The translations under genes and the position numbers were made by a program. Shown here one piece after another: positions 11,199-24,013 of a stretch of 64,000 nucleotides of DNA. The DNA lies in the NCBI GenBank assembly GCA_026770025.1, contig JAMXDE010000017.1, positions 1,240,001 to 1,304,000 of the forward strand, written 5' to 3'. Positions within the stretch are counted from its first letter, which is position 1. Each line of letters opens with the position of its first letter. The notes under the pieces were generated by a model. That model was given only the letters and a program-made list of their open reading frames with translations. It was not told the origin of the DNA and made no database searches. The DNA comes from Craspedostauros australis (lineage: Eukaryota; Bacillariophyta; Bacillariophyceae; Mastogloiales; Achnanthaceae).

Positions 11199-14067
11199 TT
11201 AGAACAAAGCGTGCATCAATCCAAACCCAGCCCATTTCTCGTCAGCTGACTTCTCGGCCTTCTTTGACGACGTCTTGAACATGAAATCATACGCCAGCAC
11301 GGTCATGAAGGCGTTCTGCGTCGGCGTTGCAGCCAGACCATTCCCGCCCTCCACACTCTCATCGTATTATGACAGCTATTGCTTTCCCTGAACCAGGCTC
11401 CACAGCTTCTTCACCATCTTGCGCGTATGCGCTGGGTGTATCCGATCATCGTTCGTGCGGCAGAGAATAGGATTGGTGGAGATTTTTGATCCTATTTGAT
11501 GTTGTGATACAGCGAGGTCTACCCCATGAACATCTCCAATCGGACGTCTCCGGATCACCAAATTCGCTCGTCCAACCGGGTGTGCCATCCGACTGAGATC
11601 TCTGGACCGCTTCATGTCATGGATCGACTGTGCAATGCACTGGCCGAACAGTTCAGGAGCATCACGAAAGCATCCGCACCACCAATCCTCCGCCGGATCC
11701 GCCGCGGATGGCCAATGTTTTGGCTTTTCATTTTTTCGACCAAATCAAATCCTCAGCAACTGCGATGAAGTCTTCGGGTGGTTTGGTGCGCTTTTCGCGC
11801 ACCGCACCCTCCAGCGAGACGATATTGCAGCAATTCAGACACATGGTTGGAGTGGAGTCCATCATTCGGGATGAGAGTGTGTGCGAGCAGTACCACAGAA
11901 TGGGCGCAGTTTGTATCATATCATGCCATGCCAACCAATCGGACATTGATTCAATTGTGAGTATGACATGAAGTGAAGTGAGAATACAAATGGAAAAGAA
12001 TGAAGGAGTGAATGACAGGTGTTCCCACAAGCTCCGAAAGTCGTACTCCTCCAATGCGCCTATTGTGTGCATGCTTTCCATTCCTGATTTTTGTCTGCTC
12101 TGCGCCGCGCACATGTCATGCACAGCTGCGCGAGTGAACAACACAACCATACACAGCAGCAACAACATCGACAATAATTGGCACTCACCTGATGCCAGCT
12201 GGGACCAAATTCTTCATCACCACGCACGTTGGCTTCCGCGCAGACGCCGCCACATTCCAACCATGCCAGACCTGTTGCGGGGTGTAATGCAGACCGAAAC
12301 GACCTCAAAGGCACCGTAGGCGTAGAGCAAGGTGGGTCCGCTTGTTCGTGGGGACGCCTCTTCGACATCATGAAGTGCAGAGCATCGGTGCTGTCTTTGC
12401 TTTCTGCGATGCATTGCATGACGTCCAAACCTTTCGAATCGAAATGACTTGGTAGCAATTGCAGCTTGCTGCCAAGGTGGACCTCTGGATCAACCCGCTT
12501 CATCATCTTCTCGTCTTCGCCATCAAACACGGATGCATCGCCGAGCCACAGCATGGTTGGTTCTGTGTAGCTGGTGGTCGTGATCCAGAATCGATCGCTC
12601 TCATAGGGATGCGCAGATCGAACGCTGGCGGAGGCGATTCGGGGTCGCTTGTCGACTCCCACCAAACGCAGCTTGTTAGCCTCCTCCTCCAATTGATAGA
12701 ACTCCAGCTTCGATCTGACGTTACCAATGAGCAAGAGGATGAGGTGGTTCTTTGTGATGGTGTAGTTTTTCGGAGGAGGCAGCCGGAGGTTTTGAAGAGG
12801 GTATGATATATCCAATCGTCCGGACCATACTGACGAATTTGTGCGCATTGACGTAGATGATGGATCCAGCCTTGAATTCCTTGGCACCCTCAGGTGACCA
12901 GTTGGATTGCAAAGGGATCATGAGAACGGTGCCACCGAAATCGATATCCGAATCTTCTGGTGCAAGCAACGGTTTGAAATCCGGCGGATCTCCTGTCTCG
13001 ATTCTGGTATGTTGTCTGGGCGGCAGCATGTGCTTGTACTTGACCTCCGTATCCAGAATTTGGTGATCTGGTGAGTGATGGCCCTCGTGCGGATTTTGTA
13101 AATGCCCCTGCCACGCACCCTCTGATCGTCGACGTTGGCTGAGACTGCGATGTGAGACTTTTCACCTTCGAAGACCACGAGCGCCGATGCCAGACCTGTG
13201 CCTCTGACCCACTCGCGGATCGTCCTGGGGCATCCCGCCCTCATGAGAGACGAAGAACCAAATCCGCCCCGACCAGGAGGATGTTCCTTGTTTTGTAGCA
13301 GGCTCTGGTCTTATCCTCTGGTATTGAGAATGGCCTGTCGGTGACGAATGCGGATTTGACGAGATCGAATTCCCTAACGACGACGGAGTCCGTGCTGCCC
13401 CGCGACAAACTGAGAAGTGCACGGGTGATGAGCTTGCCGTCTTGCGACATTGGATCTCTCGCTCTGGGCAGCACCCAACTTCCCTTCCATGTCCATGGCA
13501 TCTTCTCCTTTCTGGCAGGGTTGTCCAGATCCAGCACCTTGATCCATTTGGGGTTGCTGGTCTGTTACGACGCCAACGTCGTTTGCGCCAGATGCCTTTT
13601 TCGATTCTGCAGTGTTTGGAGTGTGGACAATGTCGATGTGGATGCAGGATTGTTGGTTGGAAGGATGACGCGAACAGTGAAGCAAGACAACAGAATATGA
13701 GAATAATATGTGAGAATAGAATGCAATGTTGTTCTGTGTGTGAGGAGCGCGATGCATACCATGGAATACTTGCAGAGCTTCTTCAGCTCATTCGTGCAGT
13801 GTATTGTGCATTGCGCATTGTACCTACCTTGGAATCCTTCCACAGATTGAAGAGCATGCCATTGCTGGCTGCATCCATCCCCATCTTGCTGACGAAGGGT
13901 ATGGTGTCATTCGCCTCACGGACGTCCACGATGCTTTTGTCGGATCTGGTCTTGGGCTTCGTAAGACTGCCGAGCGTGTTGAGGCACATGTCGTTGGCCC
14001 TGGAGCCAAAGCTCATGGAAGATTTGCTGTCCACATCCTCCAACGAGGCGTAGGAATCGTCCGCCAT
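11199..14067 (-). pseudogene. prolyl oligopeptidase (S9A) pseudogene
   Basis: Fragments in changing frames follow the order of a bacterial-type prolyl oligopeptidase. From 14067: N-terminal LEDVDS and DTIPFVSK; propeller segments WTWKGSWVLP, SLSRGSTDSVVVREFDL and REWVRGTGL; later SNWSPEGAKEFKAGSIIYV and ITKNHLILLLIGNV; hydrolase motifs PTLLYAYGAF, GGVCAEANVRG, EEFGPSWHQ, EDFIAVAEDL, the nucleophile motif GGSGGG and the acid motif NDDRIHPAH. Lesions include a TAA at 13567-13565 where the family has Tyr, one-base losses near 13260 and 13060, a one-base gain at 12766-12770, shifts near 12350 and 12280, a TGA at 11730-11728, and a shift just after the Ser motif. The final GGHG is GGNG, so the catalytic His is gone. 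Two introns still show signals (AAG|GTAGGT near 13828 and CAG|GTGAGT near 12189). Large intact genes nearby argue against poor assembly, so I read this as a true pseudogene of a cytosolic peptidase. Confidence 0.85.
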
Positions 14068-14770
14068 GTTGCTTCTCTTTGCGTCGTGATGCGCTATGAT
14101 GCGTTGTGATGCGTTGGAATTGTCACGGTCGCACAAGCAGGAATGAGTGGCCGTAACGGTACAACCCACCAACTGAACACGAGCGGCGATCGGTCAATTG
14201 ATCGACGCAATGAGAGATGCCAGTTGAGATTGGGATGAAGCACTTCAGAAGATGAACGTGCTTGTGCATGATGCTCTTGGTTGAAAAAAGACGATGGCGA
14301 GCGAGTATGGTACTCGTGCGGTTGCCAAGCGATGCCGATGGAAATGGAAATGGCAACGGCGATGATGCGAAGCCACGCGACGCGATGTTTCCCACCAGTC
14401 AACACAGGGCCCCTTTCGTCTCTTGTGTTGACTTGTTTCTTGTCTTTGTTTGTCCAAGTCTGTCTCTTTGGATGGCTCGTGCGTTGAGATTCTCGACGAA
14501 GCCTTCACGCCAAGGCGCCAGGTTTTACTCAGCAGATATGACGTCTGTCCGGATACCAAGGTCACAATCGACAATAATCATTACTTTTCATTGGCGCCAA
14601 AGAGTTCAAAGGACGGTCTGGACGATACCTTCGATGAAACAAACTGTAAAAATTGTGAAATCGAATCAAAAACGCCGGAACGGCGGCCGTTGAAATGGAT
14701 CGAAACAGTGCGGGAAGCAAAAAAGTGGGAGAAAAGCAAGAGTTCGCGACAAGGGCAACACCAGAGCGAC

Positions 14771-15055
14771 GGAGGAGGTAACTGTGTGCAGATGACGTTG
14801 TTCAGACAGAGTCATCAGGTTGCTCAGGGTTAGAGTTAGGGCTGGGGTTCTGGCTTGGGGTAGGGTTAGGGTTAGGGTTAGGGTTAGGGTTTGGGAGGTG
14901 GGAAGCAGTTGCTCAGGGCTAGAGTTAGGGTTAGGGTTCCGGCTGGGGTTTCGGCAACTTGGGAGAGACGAGGGAGGCAACTGCGTGTGGCTGACAGTAC
15001 TCAGACAGAGCCATGAAGTTACTCAATGTCAGGGTTAGGGATGGGGTTAGGGGGC
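14771..15055 (+). repeat. tandem subtelomere-like units with interstitial TTAGGG arrays
   Basis: A unit starting near 14775 (aactgtgtg, then a cagacagag block) and ending in degenerate TTAGGG repeats recurs from about 14979 (aactgcgtg, cagacagag) with the same ending. The best array, 14861-14899, has about five uninterrupted TTAGGG units; shorter arrays lie at 14921-14938 and 15030-15053. The G-rich strand runs toward higher coordinates, as at a right chromosome end. Two further GGGTTA-like units stand at 61203-61221. Confidence 0.85.
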
Positions 15056-15675
15056 CAGAGGGTCAAGACTTGGATTAGATGTGTGGGTTGGGGTTGCCAC
15101 TGCCTACAGGACTGTGGCGAGGGTGCTGTCCATTTCCATCTTGGCACCAGCAATTCACATCGTCCAATTCAGCGCTGCGCAACTTGCATCGTATGCGTCT
15201 TGTGCATTGCAGCCAGTGCATCCCCCTTGCTACCACTCTGACATAACAGACAGGAGTAAGAGGAACAAGGACCGTGCCTACCATCCTGGTTGACGGCCCA
15301 TGGCACATCGCCCTGCATCACATTACATCACAGTACATCACATCACTCTCCACACAACAAGAGTTTTGTGTCCACACCAACGATTCTGTGTGAGCACAAG
15401 GTAGAGTCACTCTCCGGAAATTCAAGAATCGCGAACAAAGCCCAAACGATGGAAGAAAAAAGAACGTTTTGGGACGAATGACCACTGCGACTCTATTGAA
15501 GCGCCAATGAGCACTGTTGCGTCTGTGCGTTATTCACCTAATAGGTAGATTCGACATGATTTTCAACCCTCCATAACTTTAAAATGATTGGACGGAACAA
15601 TTCTAGTTCTTGCCATATGATGTATTTGATGTAGGACAAGAGATATACGCAGTTATTTTTAACACAGAAACGACG

Positions 15676-15720
15676 TTCCCGAGAAAGGTGTACTATTTTC
15701 ACTCAGGCGGGTCTTAATGT
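15676..15720 (-). repeat. 45-nt dispersed repeat, copy 2 (inverted)
   Basis: Reverse complement of 2131-2175 with one mismatch. On the minus strand a short frame continues across it (NLLDDIKTRLSENSTPFSG) and stops soon after. The AT-richer 180 bp to its left are unlike the surrounding sequence and may belong to the same relic. Confidence 0.8.
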
Positions 15721-17055
15721 CATCCAGGAGATTCGCGCTTTCGTCACGTTCCATCTTCCATCTTGTGTTCGGAGGACACCACAAACCCAATGCACCAAAT
15801 GGCCTCCGAATGGCGGAATCTGACGAAGTCCAACAAAGAGACACGCGTTAACGTCCCGAGAGTCCGATGTTTGCGCGCTGTTCGTCTCGTGGCTTCCCGA
15901 AGTGCGAACCCAAGAGCCTCGGACCGAGAGGGAACTTTTGGCGCAAGTCCATGTCGCTTCTGTTCTTGCCACATCAGATTGGTCGATAAAAAGCTGTCAG
16001 CAGCATGTGATGTATCATGCATCGCGTTGATTGACAGCGAGTACTGCAGAGTACATGGAAAGTGATCGTTCGCAATGGATTGCACAAACTCCGCGCACCA
16101 AGACAACAAAGGGCAACAAAAGACAAAGGAGGCACACACAGCCGCCAACCAAGAAGGAGGCTCCCAAAACCTCCAGAAGCAGAAGAGACAGCAACAACAG
16201 TGACAAGAACAACAGCATCAGGAACAACAAGAACAGACGTACTCGAACTCCAACCAACAACAAACAAGCAAGGGGAAGAAAGGCCGCGAGAGGGTGCACA
16301 GCTGTCACAAGGAGGCCTTCGACATCCAGAGGGAAGGCCCAGCCACGCAGCCCGGCTTCAAAGTCCATTCATCTCACCACCCTCAATCACACCTGTAGCT
16401 ACGGTTGCAGCTCCAATTGCAGCCCATTTGCTCAGCACCAATACAGTAGAGCACGGCAGTGTTGGACGCCATTCAAAGAAGAAGTGCTTCCGAACTTCCC
16501 AATCGAGCTGCATCCTCATCGAAGGCATCTGCGACCCATTGCAATCCATTGCAATCCACAGCAATCCATACCAAGACAGAGACGAAGACAAGGCCAAGAC
16601 AACAGCCACAGAAGAAAGCGCAGCTCGCAACACAAGACCAAGAAAAGAGAGGGAGAGAAAGGCAAAGACGAAAGCGGCAGCCCAACCAACACAATCAACA
16701 CAGCCAACACAACCAACACACTCGACCACCCCTTGGCTCAACCATCCACACTAGAATCAGCAACGATCCCACAACCACAACCAGAAACACAAACACACAC
16801 AAACACACACAAACACATGCAAACAAGCAAAGACAAAGGCCAACAACCATTCGCGAGAGCAAAGTGATATTTTGAGGCAGCGCGCTTGTCGACGGAACAC
16901 TGATAGTCGTACGATCCAAGACGCCCCCACAATCGAGGCTTTTTTCTTCATCAAGCTCCCCAAGATTTGTCCGAGATTCATCGAGAGCATTCCAAGACCA
17001 CAAGAACCACCAACGCCCACGCTATCTGCGAGTGGACAAGACAACGGCCTCCCAC

Positions 17056-17102
<47 letters not shown>

Positions 17103-17339
17103 ACCAGAGGCCAGGAGTCATTGTCTCCTCCTTCTCTCCGTCGCACCAATCCATCCACCAATTCGCGGTAACAGGGAGGCATATTCGGAGAGGACTTTCG
17201 CAATCTTGACCGCCTCCACTCAACGTCTATTATAGCACAGTACGACTATTGCTTGCCACAACCATCTGGAGGACGGCTTTGGCACAAACAGAACAGCGCG
17301 GATTGAGGTGAACTGGACTGGACTGGACTGGAGCGAAGG

Positions 17340-17522
17340 ATGGCGCCTGACATGAACTCCGAGACGAAGCAGAACGCGCATCCCGCAAACCCTCAGGCCC
17401 CTGGAGTGCATCTGGACGAGGACGATGACATGGACGGGACCAATCACCTCAAGCCCATGGAGCCGCTTCGCACATCACGTGGTCATCGTCGTTCTTCACG
17501 TAACAATCCAGCTCACAGCCAT

Positions 17523-17565
<43 letters not shown>

Positions 17566-20500
17566 AGCAACAGGCATACCCTGAACAATCCCCTTCGTTC
17601 ATGAAAGCTGCCGGTTCCAGCGGTCACTCCCTCGCCTACTCAGACTCGGTTTCGCACTCGCACTCGCACTCAAGAATTCATCTGAGCTCTCTGGCTGAAA
17701 CGGAGGCCATGCCATCCAGCCAATCGGGACCATTCACCTCCAACGCCAACACCAACACCAACGTCAGCTCCAACCTCACGAACACTCCGGATCACACTGC
17801 CAACAAGTTTGCCATGTCCGTATCGCCCACCTCCCCATCCACCGGATCGTTCTCCCTTCCACCCATCGAACTGGATGCCAGCACCGATGAATCGGATCAA
17901 GACAGCTTCGGGATAGACACCGAGGGATCGGATTACGAATCGATACAGAGCCAGACGCAGACCAAGGGACGCAGACGCAACGATCTCATGTATGCCACCG
18001 ATGAGGATGACTATGACTTGGACGAGTTTGATGCTGCTCATGCTCATGCCCATGACGATGCTGCTTACGATCAGGATGAAAACGATCCCACCATCCACAA
18101 CTCCTCCATCGCCAAGGGACCCATCAACCACCCCAATCGCAACATTGCCAATGCCAATGCCAATGCCAACGCACGCGAACAAAGCATGCGCAATGATGTG
18201 CACAACAACATGCACAATGACATCATAGACGACTCGCAAAGGGCCATGCCACGCACTGTTCCTCACCCACCATCAACCTCGCCATCGCCACCAATCAGAA
18301 ATCATGCACCCAGCGCAACTGCTGATGGCACCACCATGGCCAATCAAGCAAGTGCCAACACCTCCTACAGCGCCAATCCTCCTCCACTACCTTCACAGCA
18401 GCCACTCAAAAGGCAGCAGAAACAGCAGAAACAGGAACAGCGTCAGATCAGCTCCCTCAACAATCGCAAAAGCAGCCTCGATGGAGACATGACCAATCAC
18501 AGCCCCAAACAGCACAGGAACACCGGCGGTTCCTCCATTAACAACAGCGTACGCCAGCGGAGACACATGTCCATGAACCACCACAAGAAGACCCACAACG
18601 ATGCCCAATCCGAGAACTCCGACAACCGCCATCTCAAGGAGCAAACGCGCACCATCTCCGTCATCCGCTGTCTCGTCATCACCTCCCTGCTCACGGTCGC
18701 CGCCCTCGTGGCCAACATCACCTACATCATCGCGCTGGACCACGAGGAGAAATCCTTCAAGACAGACTTTTCCGAGTTTGGCAATACTGTCGCCACCGCC
18801 TTCCTCGACCAGCTCTCGCAGACCCTCAACGTGGCAGACGAGCTCATCCAGCAATGCCAGGTCATGGGCTTGGGGGACTTCGTCATCCTGCATGACAACA
18901 ACGACACAACCCTCAAGGCCAACAGAGAGCCCTGGCCATTTGCGGCATTCTCAAACTTTGATCGTCTGGCGTCAGGCGCGCGACGTTTGGGTTCCGTCTC
19001 GACGGTCTCCTTCCTTCCCTTCCTGCCCAGTACCGATGCGGGACTTCGAATCGAATGGGAGTCCTACGCGCGGGAATACTGGACCAACCTCCTCAACACC
19101 AACACCTTTGTGGATACGTACGAACCCAGGAGCGCTCTCTTGCAGAAGGCAGGTGCCACGGCGCATGTCACATACCGCGGCAGCACAAAGACCATGGCGG
19201 ATCGCTTGGAGGAAGGCATCGTGCGCGTGGACCCGACGACCGGCACGCTGGTTCCAGAAAACATCGTGTCGTCTCACTTTGCGCCGGTCTTTCAGATCGC
19301 GCCCGTGTCCAACAGCACCTTGCAATCCTTGTTCTACAACATGGCGTCGGAACCGAACCAGCAGCGCGCCATGCAGCCATTCACGGCATCGACGCTCATG
19401 CCGCAGCAGACGTCTGCCAAATCCAGCATCCCGCAGACGCTCTTTGCCAGCACCAACGCCTCCATTTACGAGCAGTACGTTGCGCCCGTCCTGCCCATCT
19501 ACTATCCCGTCACGAGGACGAGGAAGGAGCTCAAGTTTCCGGAGTTGTACGGGTTGGACGGGACTGACAACGACAATGGCAATGACAATGACAATGGCGA
19601 TGATGCGGACAGTGGCGACGAAGTTGTGGTGGTGGGTGTGCTCCTGTTGGAGGTGGGTCTGGAAGCCTTCATTCAGAACGCCCTGCCCAACAACATCAAT
19701 GAGCCGCTCATAGTGGTCGTAGAGAGCGCCTGCGACAACCCAACGTCCTCCAAGTTTTACACCTACGAGGTCGTTGGTCCGGAGGTCGAGTTTCTGGGAT
19801 TCGGCGATTTGTCGGGGGAAGTCAGGGATGCCAACTTCAATGTCAACTCCACGTTCCAGCAATGGAACGACCTGCTGCAGATGCATGTGGAGACGTATTA
19901 TCCGCCGTCACACACCGGCGATCACAACGAGAAAGATAACGGGAATGAAAGCCAACACCAGACTTCCGCTCCAGCGCCCGCCTGCTCCACGCGGATTGAG
20001 GTCCATCCCACCAAGGCGCTCAGATCGTCGTACCTGACATTCCGACCCATCGCGTTGGAGTTCGGCATCGGTGCCATGTTCCTCTTTGCTGCCGGCATCT
20101 TCGTCGTGTACGACTGTCTGCTCGAGAAGCGGCAGAAGCGCATCCTCGTCGAAGCTACAGAGGCGAACCTTCTCCTTCACGCGCACTATCCACAGCAGGT
20201 GCGAGATCGGTTGCTCGCCAACGCGGAGGCCAAGATGCAGGAACAGGAGCAGATGGAGATGAGCAGCAAGCGGCGGCTCAAGGGATTCTTGATGAAGGAG
20301 AATGGTCAGCGCACGTCCACCGGGTCTTCCGGACCAGTCTCCGCTCCCGGTGGCTTGGCCTCGATGCACAAGCGCAACCTCATGGGCGCATCTACCCAGA
20401 ACCTCGGCGCCTCTTCAACCATCGCCAACAAGAGCGAACCCATCGCGGATCTCTTCCACAATTGCAGCATCATGTTCGGCGATATCTCGGGGTTCACAGC

Positions 20501-22848
20501 ATGGAGCTCCGAGCGCGAACCATCCCAGGTCTTCCTCCTGCTCGAGACCCTCTACGGTGGCATCGATCAGGTCGCGCGACGCTTCGGCGTCTTCAAGGTC
20601 GAGACCGTCGGCGATTCTTACGTTGCAGCCACCGGACTTCCCGATCCACGTCCTGACCATCCCGTCGTGCTGGCACGATTTGCGCATCATGCCTTACTGC
20701 GAGTCGCAGAGCTCGTACGCATCTTGGAGACGACCCTGGGGCCAGGCACCGGCGATCTGCAGATGCGTGTGGGCATTCACTCTGGGCCCATCACGGCCGG
20801 AGTTCTACGAGGCGACAAGACGCGGTTTCAGTTGTTTGGTGACACCATGGTGCGTGCTTATATGATGCGAGAATACTATCGTTGCAGCATGCTGGGAATG
20901 AAACGGGGTGCTCTCCTTTACTCTACTCTACCAGTGCTTGAATGCTATCTGTGGCAAGCTATCGTCTCTCTCTCGGTGTGGTTTCGTTCCCAATCACCTC
21001 ACTTTCTTCCCTGCTCCCGCAAAATGCTCGATGATGACGTTGCTATTGGTCTGCGTACTATGACCATTGGACTCTCATGACTATGCCACTTCTCCTCACA
21101 CACTTTCACTTGCACTTACATTCGTATCATTGCGTCACATTTCTTTCCATCGGTCTTGATGGAATGCGCAGAACGTGGCAAGTCGCATGGAAACAACCGG
21201 CAAACCGGGGCACATCCAGCTATCCAAGGATACCGCGACGTTGCTGGAGAAGCAGGGCAAGTCGCACTGGCTTGCCAAGCGTGCTGATGCTGTCGTGGTC
21301 AAGGGGAAGGGCGAGATGGAGACGTTTTGGTTGTACACGGGTGATCAAGCGCAGCACAATCAAAGCGGTGGATCCGATCGGCGGCGTACCATCCAGGAAG
21401 AAGGTGTGTCGGGAATCAATGGACAGGGACAACCGTCGCTCAAGGATGACCCCAACGAACGGTACATCCGATGGAATGTGGAGACCATGCTCGCGCTGCT
21501 GCGCGACGTCGAGGCTCACAGGGACATGCTGTCCTATACAGCTGCCGAGACGAAGAGACAGGAGATGGAGAATGCATTGAGCGAGGTCAAGGATGACACC
21601 GAGAATTCTCAGAGGCCGCTCTCCAAATCACGTCACAGCAGACGCCGACGTTCCAGCCTGACGGGCATAAACAACTCCATGCCAGCATGGGCGGCCGGCC
21701 AGCCTGGTTCAACCGTGTTCGACGAAGTCAAGGACGTCGTCCAGCTTCCAGCATTCCAGGAAGCCACGAGCACGACATCCATCCGCAAGTTCCGCCGCGA
21801 TCTGAGCCCGGCCGTGCGTGCCGAGCTCTACGATTACATCTCGCAGCTGGCAGAGACGTACCAACCTAATCCGTTCCACAACATGGAACACGCAAGCCAC
21901 GTCGTCTTGTCGGCAACCAAGCTTCTCAAGCGCATTGCCCGACCAGACGATTTCACTGGCGATAAGCCAAGCGACTTGCACGACTTCACATACGGAATCA
22001 GCTCGGACCCATTGACTCGCTTCGCTGTCGTCTTCTCGGCGCTCATCCATGATGCCGGCCACACCGGTGTCCCCAACAACCAGCTCGCGACCGAGGAACC
22101 CAGCATCGCCACAAAGTACCAGAACAAGAGCCTGGCCGAGCAACGCTCCGTCGACATCGCCTGGGACTTGCTGATGGCCCCATGCTACGAAAATCTGCGC
22201 GTTTGCATCTTCTCCACGCCAGGTGAGCGAAGCCGGTTCCGCCAGCTCATCGTTAACTGCGTCATCGCCACTGACATCTTCGACAAGGACCTATCCCGGC
22301 GACGGAAGCAACGCTGGAAGAAGGTGTTTGGAGCGGACCGGTACGACATTGAGCAGATCGAGGAGAGCACGGAATTTAGCTGCGCCAGCGATCCCTACGG
22401 ATATTCGGTTGACAGCTACCGCGCCAGCCCAGCCAACAAGAATGAGATGCTCAACCTCAAGGCGACCATCGTCCTGGAGCACGTCATTCAGGCCTCCGAT
22501 GTGTCGCACACCATGCAGCATTGGCACGTGTACTGTCGCTGGAACGAACGGTTGTTCCGCGAGATGTACGAAGCCTACAAGGCCGGCAGATCCGACAAGG
22601 ACCCATCCATTGGCTGGTACCGCGGCGAGCTGTGGTTCTTCGACAACTACGTCATCCCGTTGGCCAAGAAGCTGAAGGATTGCGGCGTCTTCGGTGTGTC
22701 CTCCGACGAGTACTTGAACTATGCTCTTGAGAATCGCAACGAATTCGAGAGGAAGGGAGAAGAGATCGTGAAGGCCATGATGGAGAAGGTGACAGCGTCG
22801 ATGCAAACACATGAGACGAGGTTGGGTGGCGACGATGACAACGTCTAA
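17340..22848 (+). CDS. class III nucleotide cyclase fused to cyclic-nucleotide phosphodiesterase
   Basis: Two exons, 17340-20849 and 21172-22848, joined by a GTGCGT...GCAG intron, give 1728 residues. Residues 1-435 are disordered and rich in Gln, Asn, Ser and His with a CAG-encoded Gln run near residue 61. A membrane segment lies at 438-465, an outer domain of about 440 residues (CHASE-like, inference) follows, then a second membrane segment at 907-929. The cyclase domain spans about 1035-1225: FGDISGFT and VGDSY supply the two metal Asp, and NVASRM, recreated exactly across the splice, supplies the catalytic Asn and Arg. KVETVGD has the guanine-type Glu, but the usual Cys of CLFGDT is Gln (FQLFGDT), so GTP or ATP use is open. 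The phosphodiesterase domain (about 1380-1650) has HNMEH near 1404 and HDAGH at 1463. One chain could therefore make and destroy a cyclic nucleotide at a membrane. Intron retention would add a 77-residue tail and remove the phosphodiesterase. Confidence 0.9.
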
Positions 22849-24013
22849 CTGCAGCTACTTCGTGTTTCTGCAATGGTGCTGTTGGTATTGTGTGATGGCA
22901 AGGGTGGTTGTGAAGACTGCGGTGGCCAAGTCATTTGGTGAGGGAAGGGAAAGGAATCATGACAAGTCACTGTCACGGTCACAGATCTCGATTGGCGCTC
23001 TCTCTCTCTCTCTCTCTCTCTCGACATCCAGAGAGAGACAAAGGGAGACCAAAAGAGAGCGGATTGGCAGGGTCACATAGCAAGGCAAACGAAGTTGAAA
23101 GCGAGACGCCATGGCGCAATCGACGTGAGCCTAGCCAAACGATGCCAAAGAAGTCGCGCAAGACAAACACAAGGCAAAACCAGAAGGGGGAACAGGGATT
23201 GATTTTGAGATGCAGCGACGCTGCTGTTACTAGTTATTTGAGAAACTATAATACAATGAATTCATTTGATTACTATTATACATTACTTCATCACATGCTC
23301 CTGTGCAGACTCCAACGAGTGCACACTTTTCTTGTTGGATTGCGATGATGTTCATTTCAGTAACAAAACGAGTCCACGTGTGAGTCGGTCGGAGTGAGCA
23401 GTTGCAAGTAGTCTCGTGGGATCCTTCCCTTCGTGAGTCGGCTTGCGTGGCTATGACAATTCCATAAGATCCTTCCGTTGATGCCTTTGCTGGCGCACAC
23501 GAGTGCTGGTCTTCGCACGAGTATGCTGAAGATACTCGTCCTTGTAGGCATGACTGCATTGAATGCGTATCCTCGATCGTGAAACATCAGCTTGAGCGTG
23601 GATAAAACACGCTTCATGGCCTTGGTACCTACTATGCTGTACGAATATGTGCACAACAACCAGTTGGAGAAATTTCGAGCGGTACATGCAATACGATGGT
23701 CAACCAAGATGGTGGAGTTGCATGTGGATAGTACGGATAAGCATATTCTTGCTGTGGGTTCATCTGAGGCGACTTTCTCCACGGTCCTCAACCAACGTGG
23801 ACGACACAGACGCAACATAGGATGGAGCATGTAGAGTAACATGCAACACAGGCCAGTCCGGCAACGCAACGCCGGTCGATACGATTACATGATACAGTGC
23901 AAACGAAGGAACCAAGGTGGAATCCATCTCGCTCCATAAAACGAAGCGGAACGAAGGCAGAGACCAGAACGACTCTCGCATTCACACGCAAGCTCACAGC
24001 CAAGTTCACACGC
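22849..24013. other. intergenic, 1.2 kb
   Basis: A CT/GA microsatellite with an inverted GA counterpart lies at 22998-23060. A 170-codon minus-strand frame (23357-23869) has no recognisable motif and poor composition, so it is not called. Confidence 0.6.

Larger units (their letters stand above)
14068..17339. other. 3.3 kb intergenic: subtelomere-like repeats and low complexity
   Basis: No gene is supported. It contains the TTAGGG-bearing duplications (14771-15055), the second 45-nt dispersed repeat (15676-15720), and from about 16100 to 17170 a CA/CAA-rich stretch with runs such as (CAA)n at 17074-17101. The 278-codon open frame at 16031-16867 is low complexity and probably lies in the 5' untranslated region or promoter of the cyclase gene. 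Confidence 0.6.

Noticed and set aside
2131-15720. Interpretation of the 45-nt inverted copies as terminal repeats of one 13.6-kb transposon
   Set aside because: No target duplication was visible outside either copy, and the conserved piece reads as coding in both, so only a weaker association is reported.
16031-16867. 278-codon plus-strand open frame
   Set aside because: Composition is Asn/Thr/Gln/Arg/Lys low complexity from CA-rich DNA, overlapping similar frames in two other phases, and it has no motif.
18601-19713. 370-codon plus-strand frame within the cyclase gene
   Set aside because: Ser/Arg/Thr/Trp-rich shadow of the cyclase reading frame.
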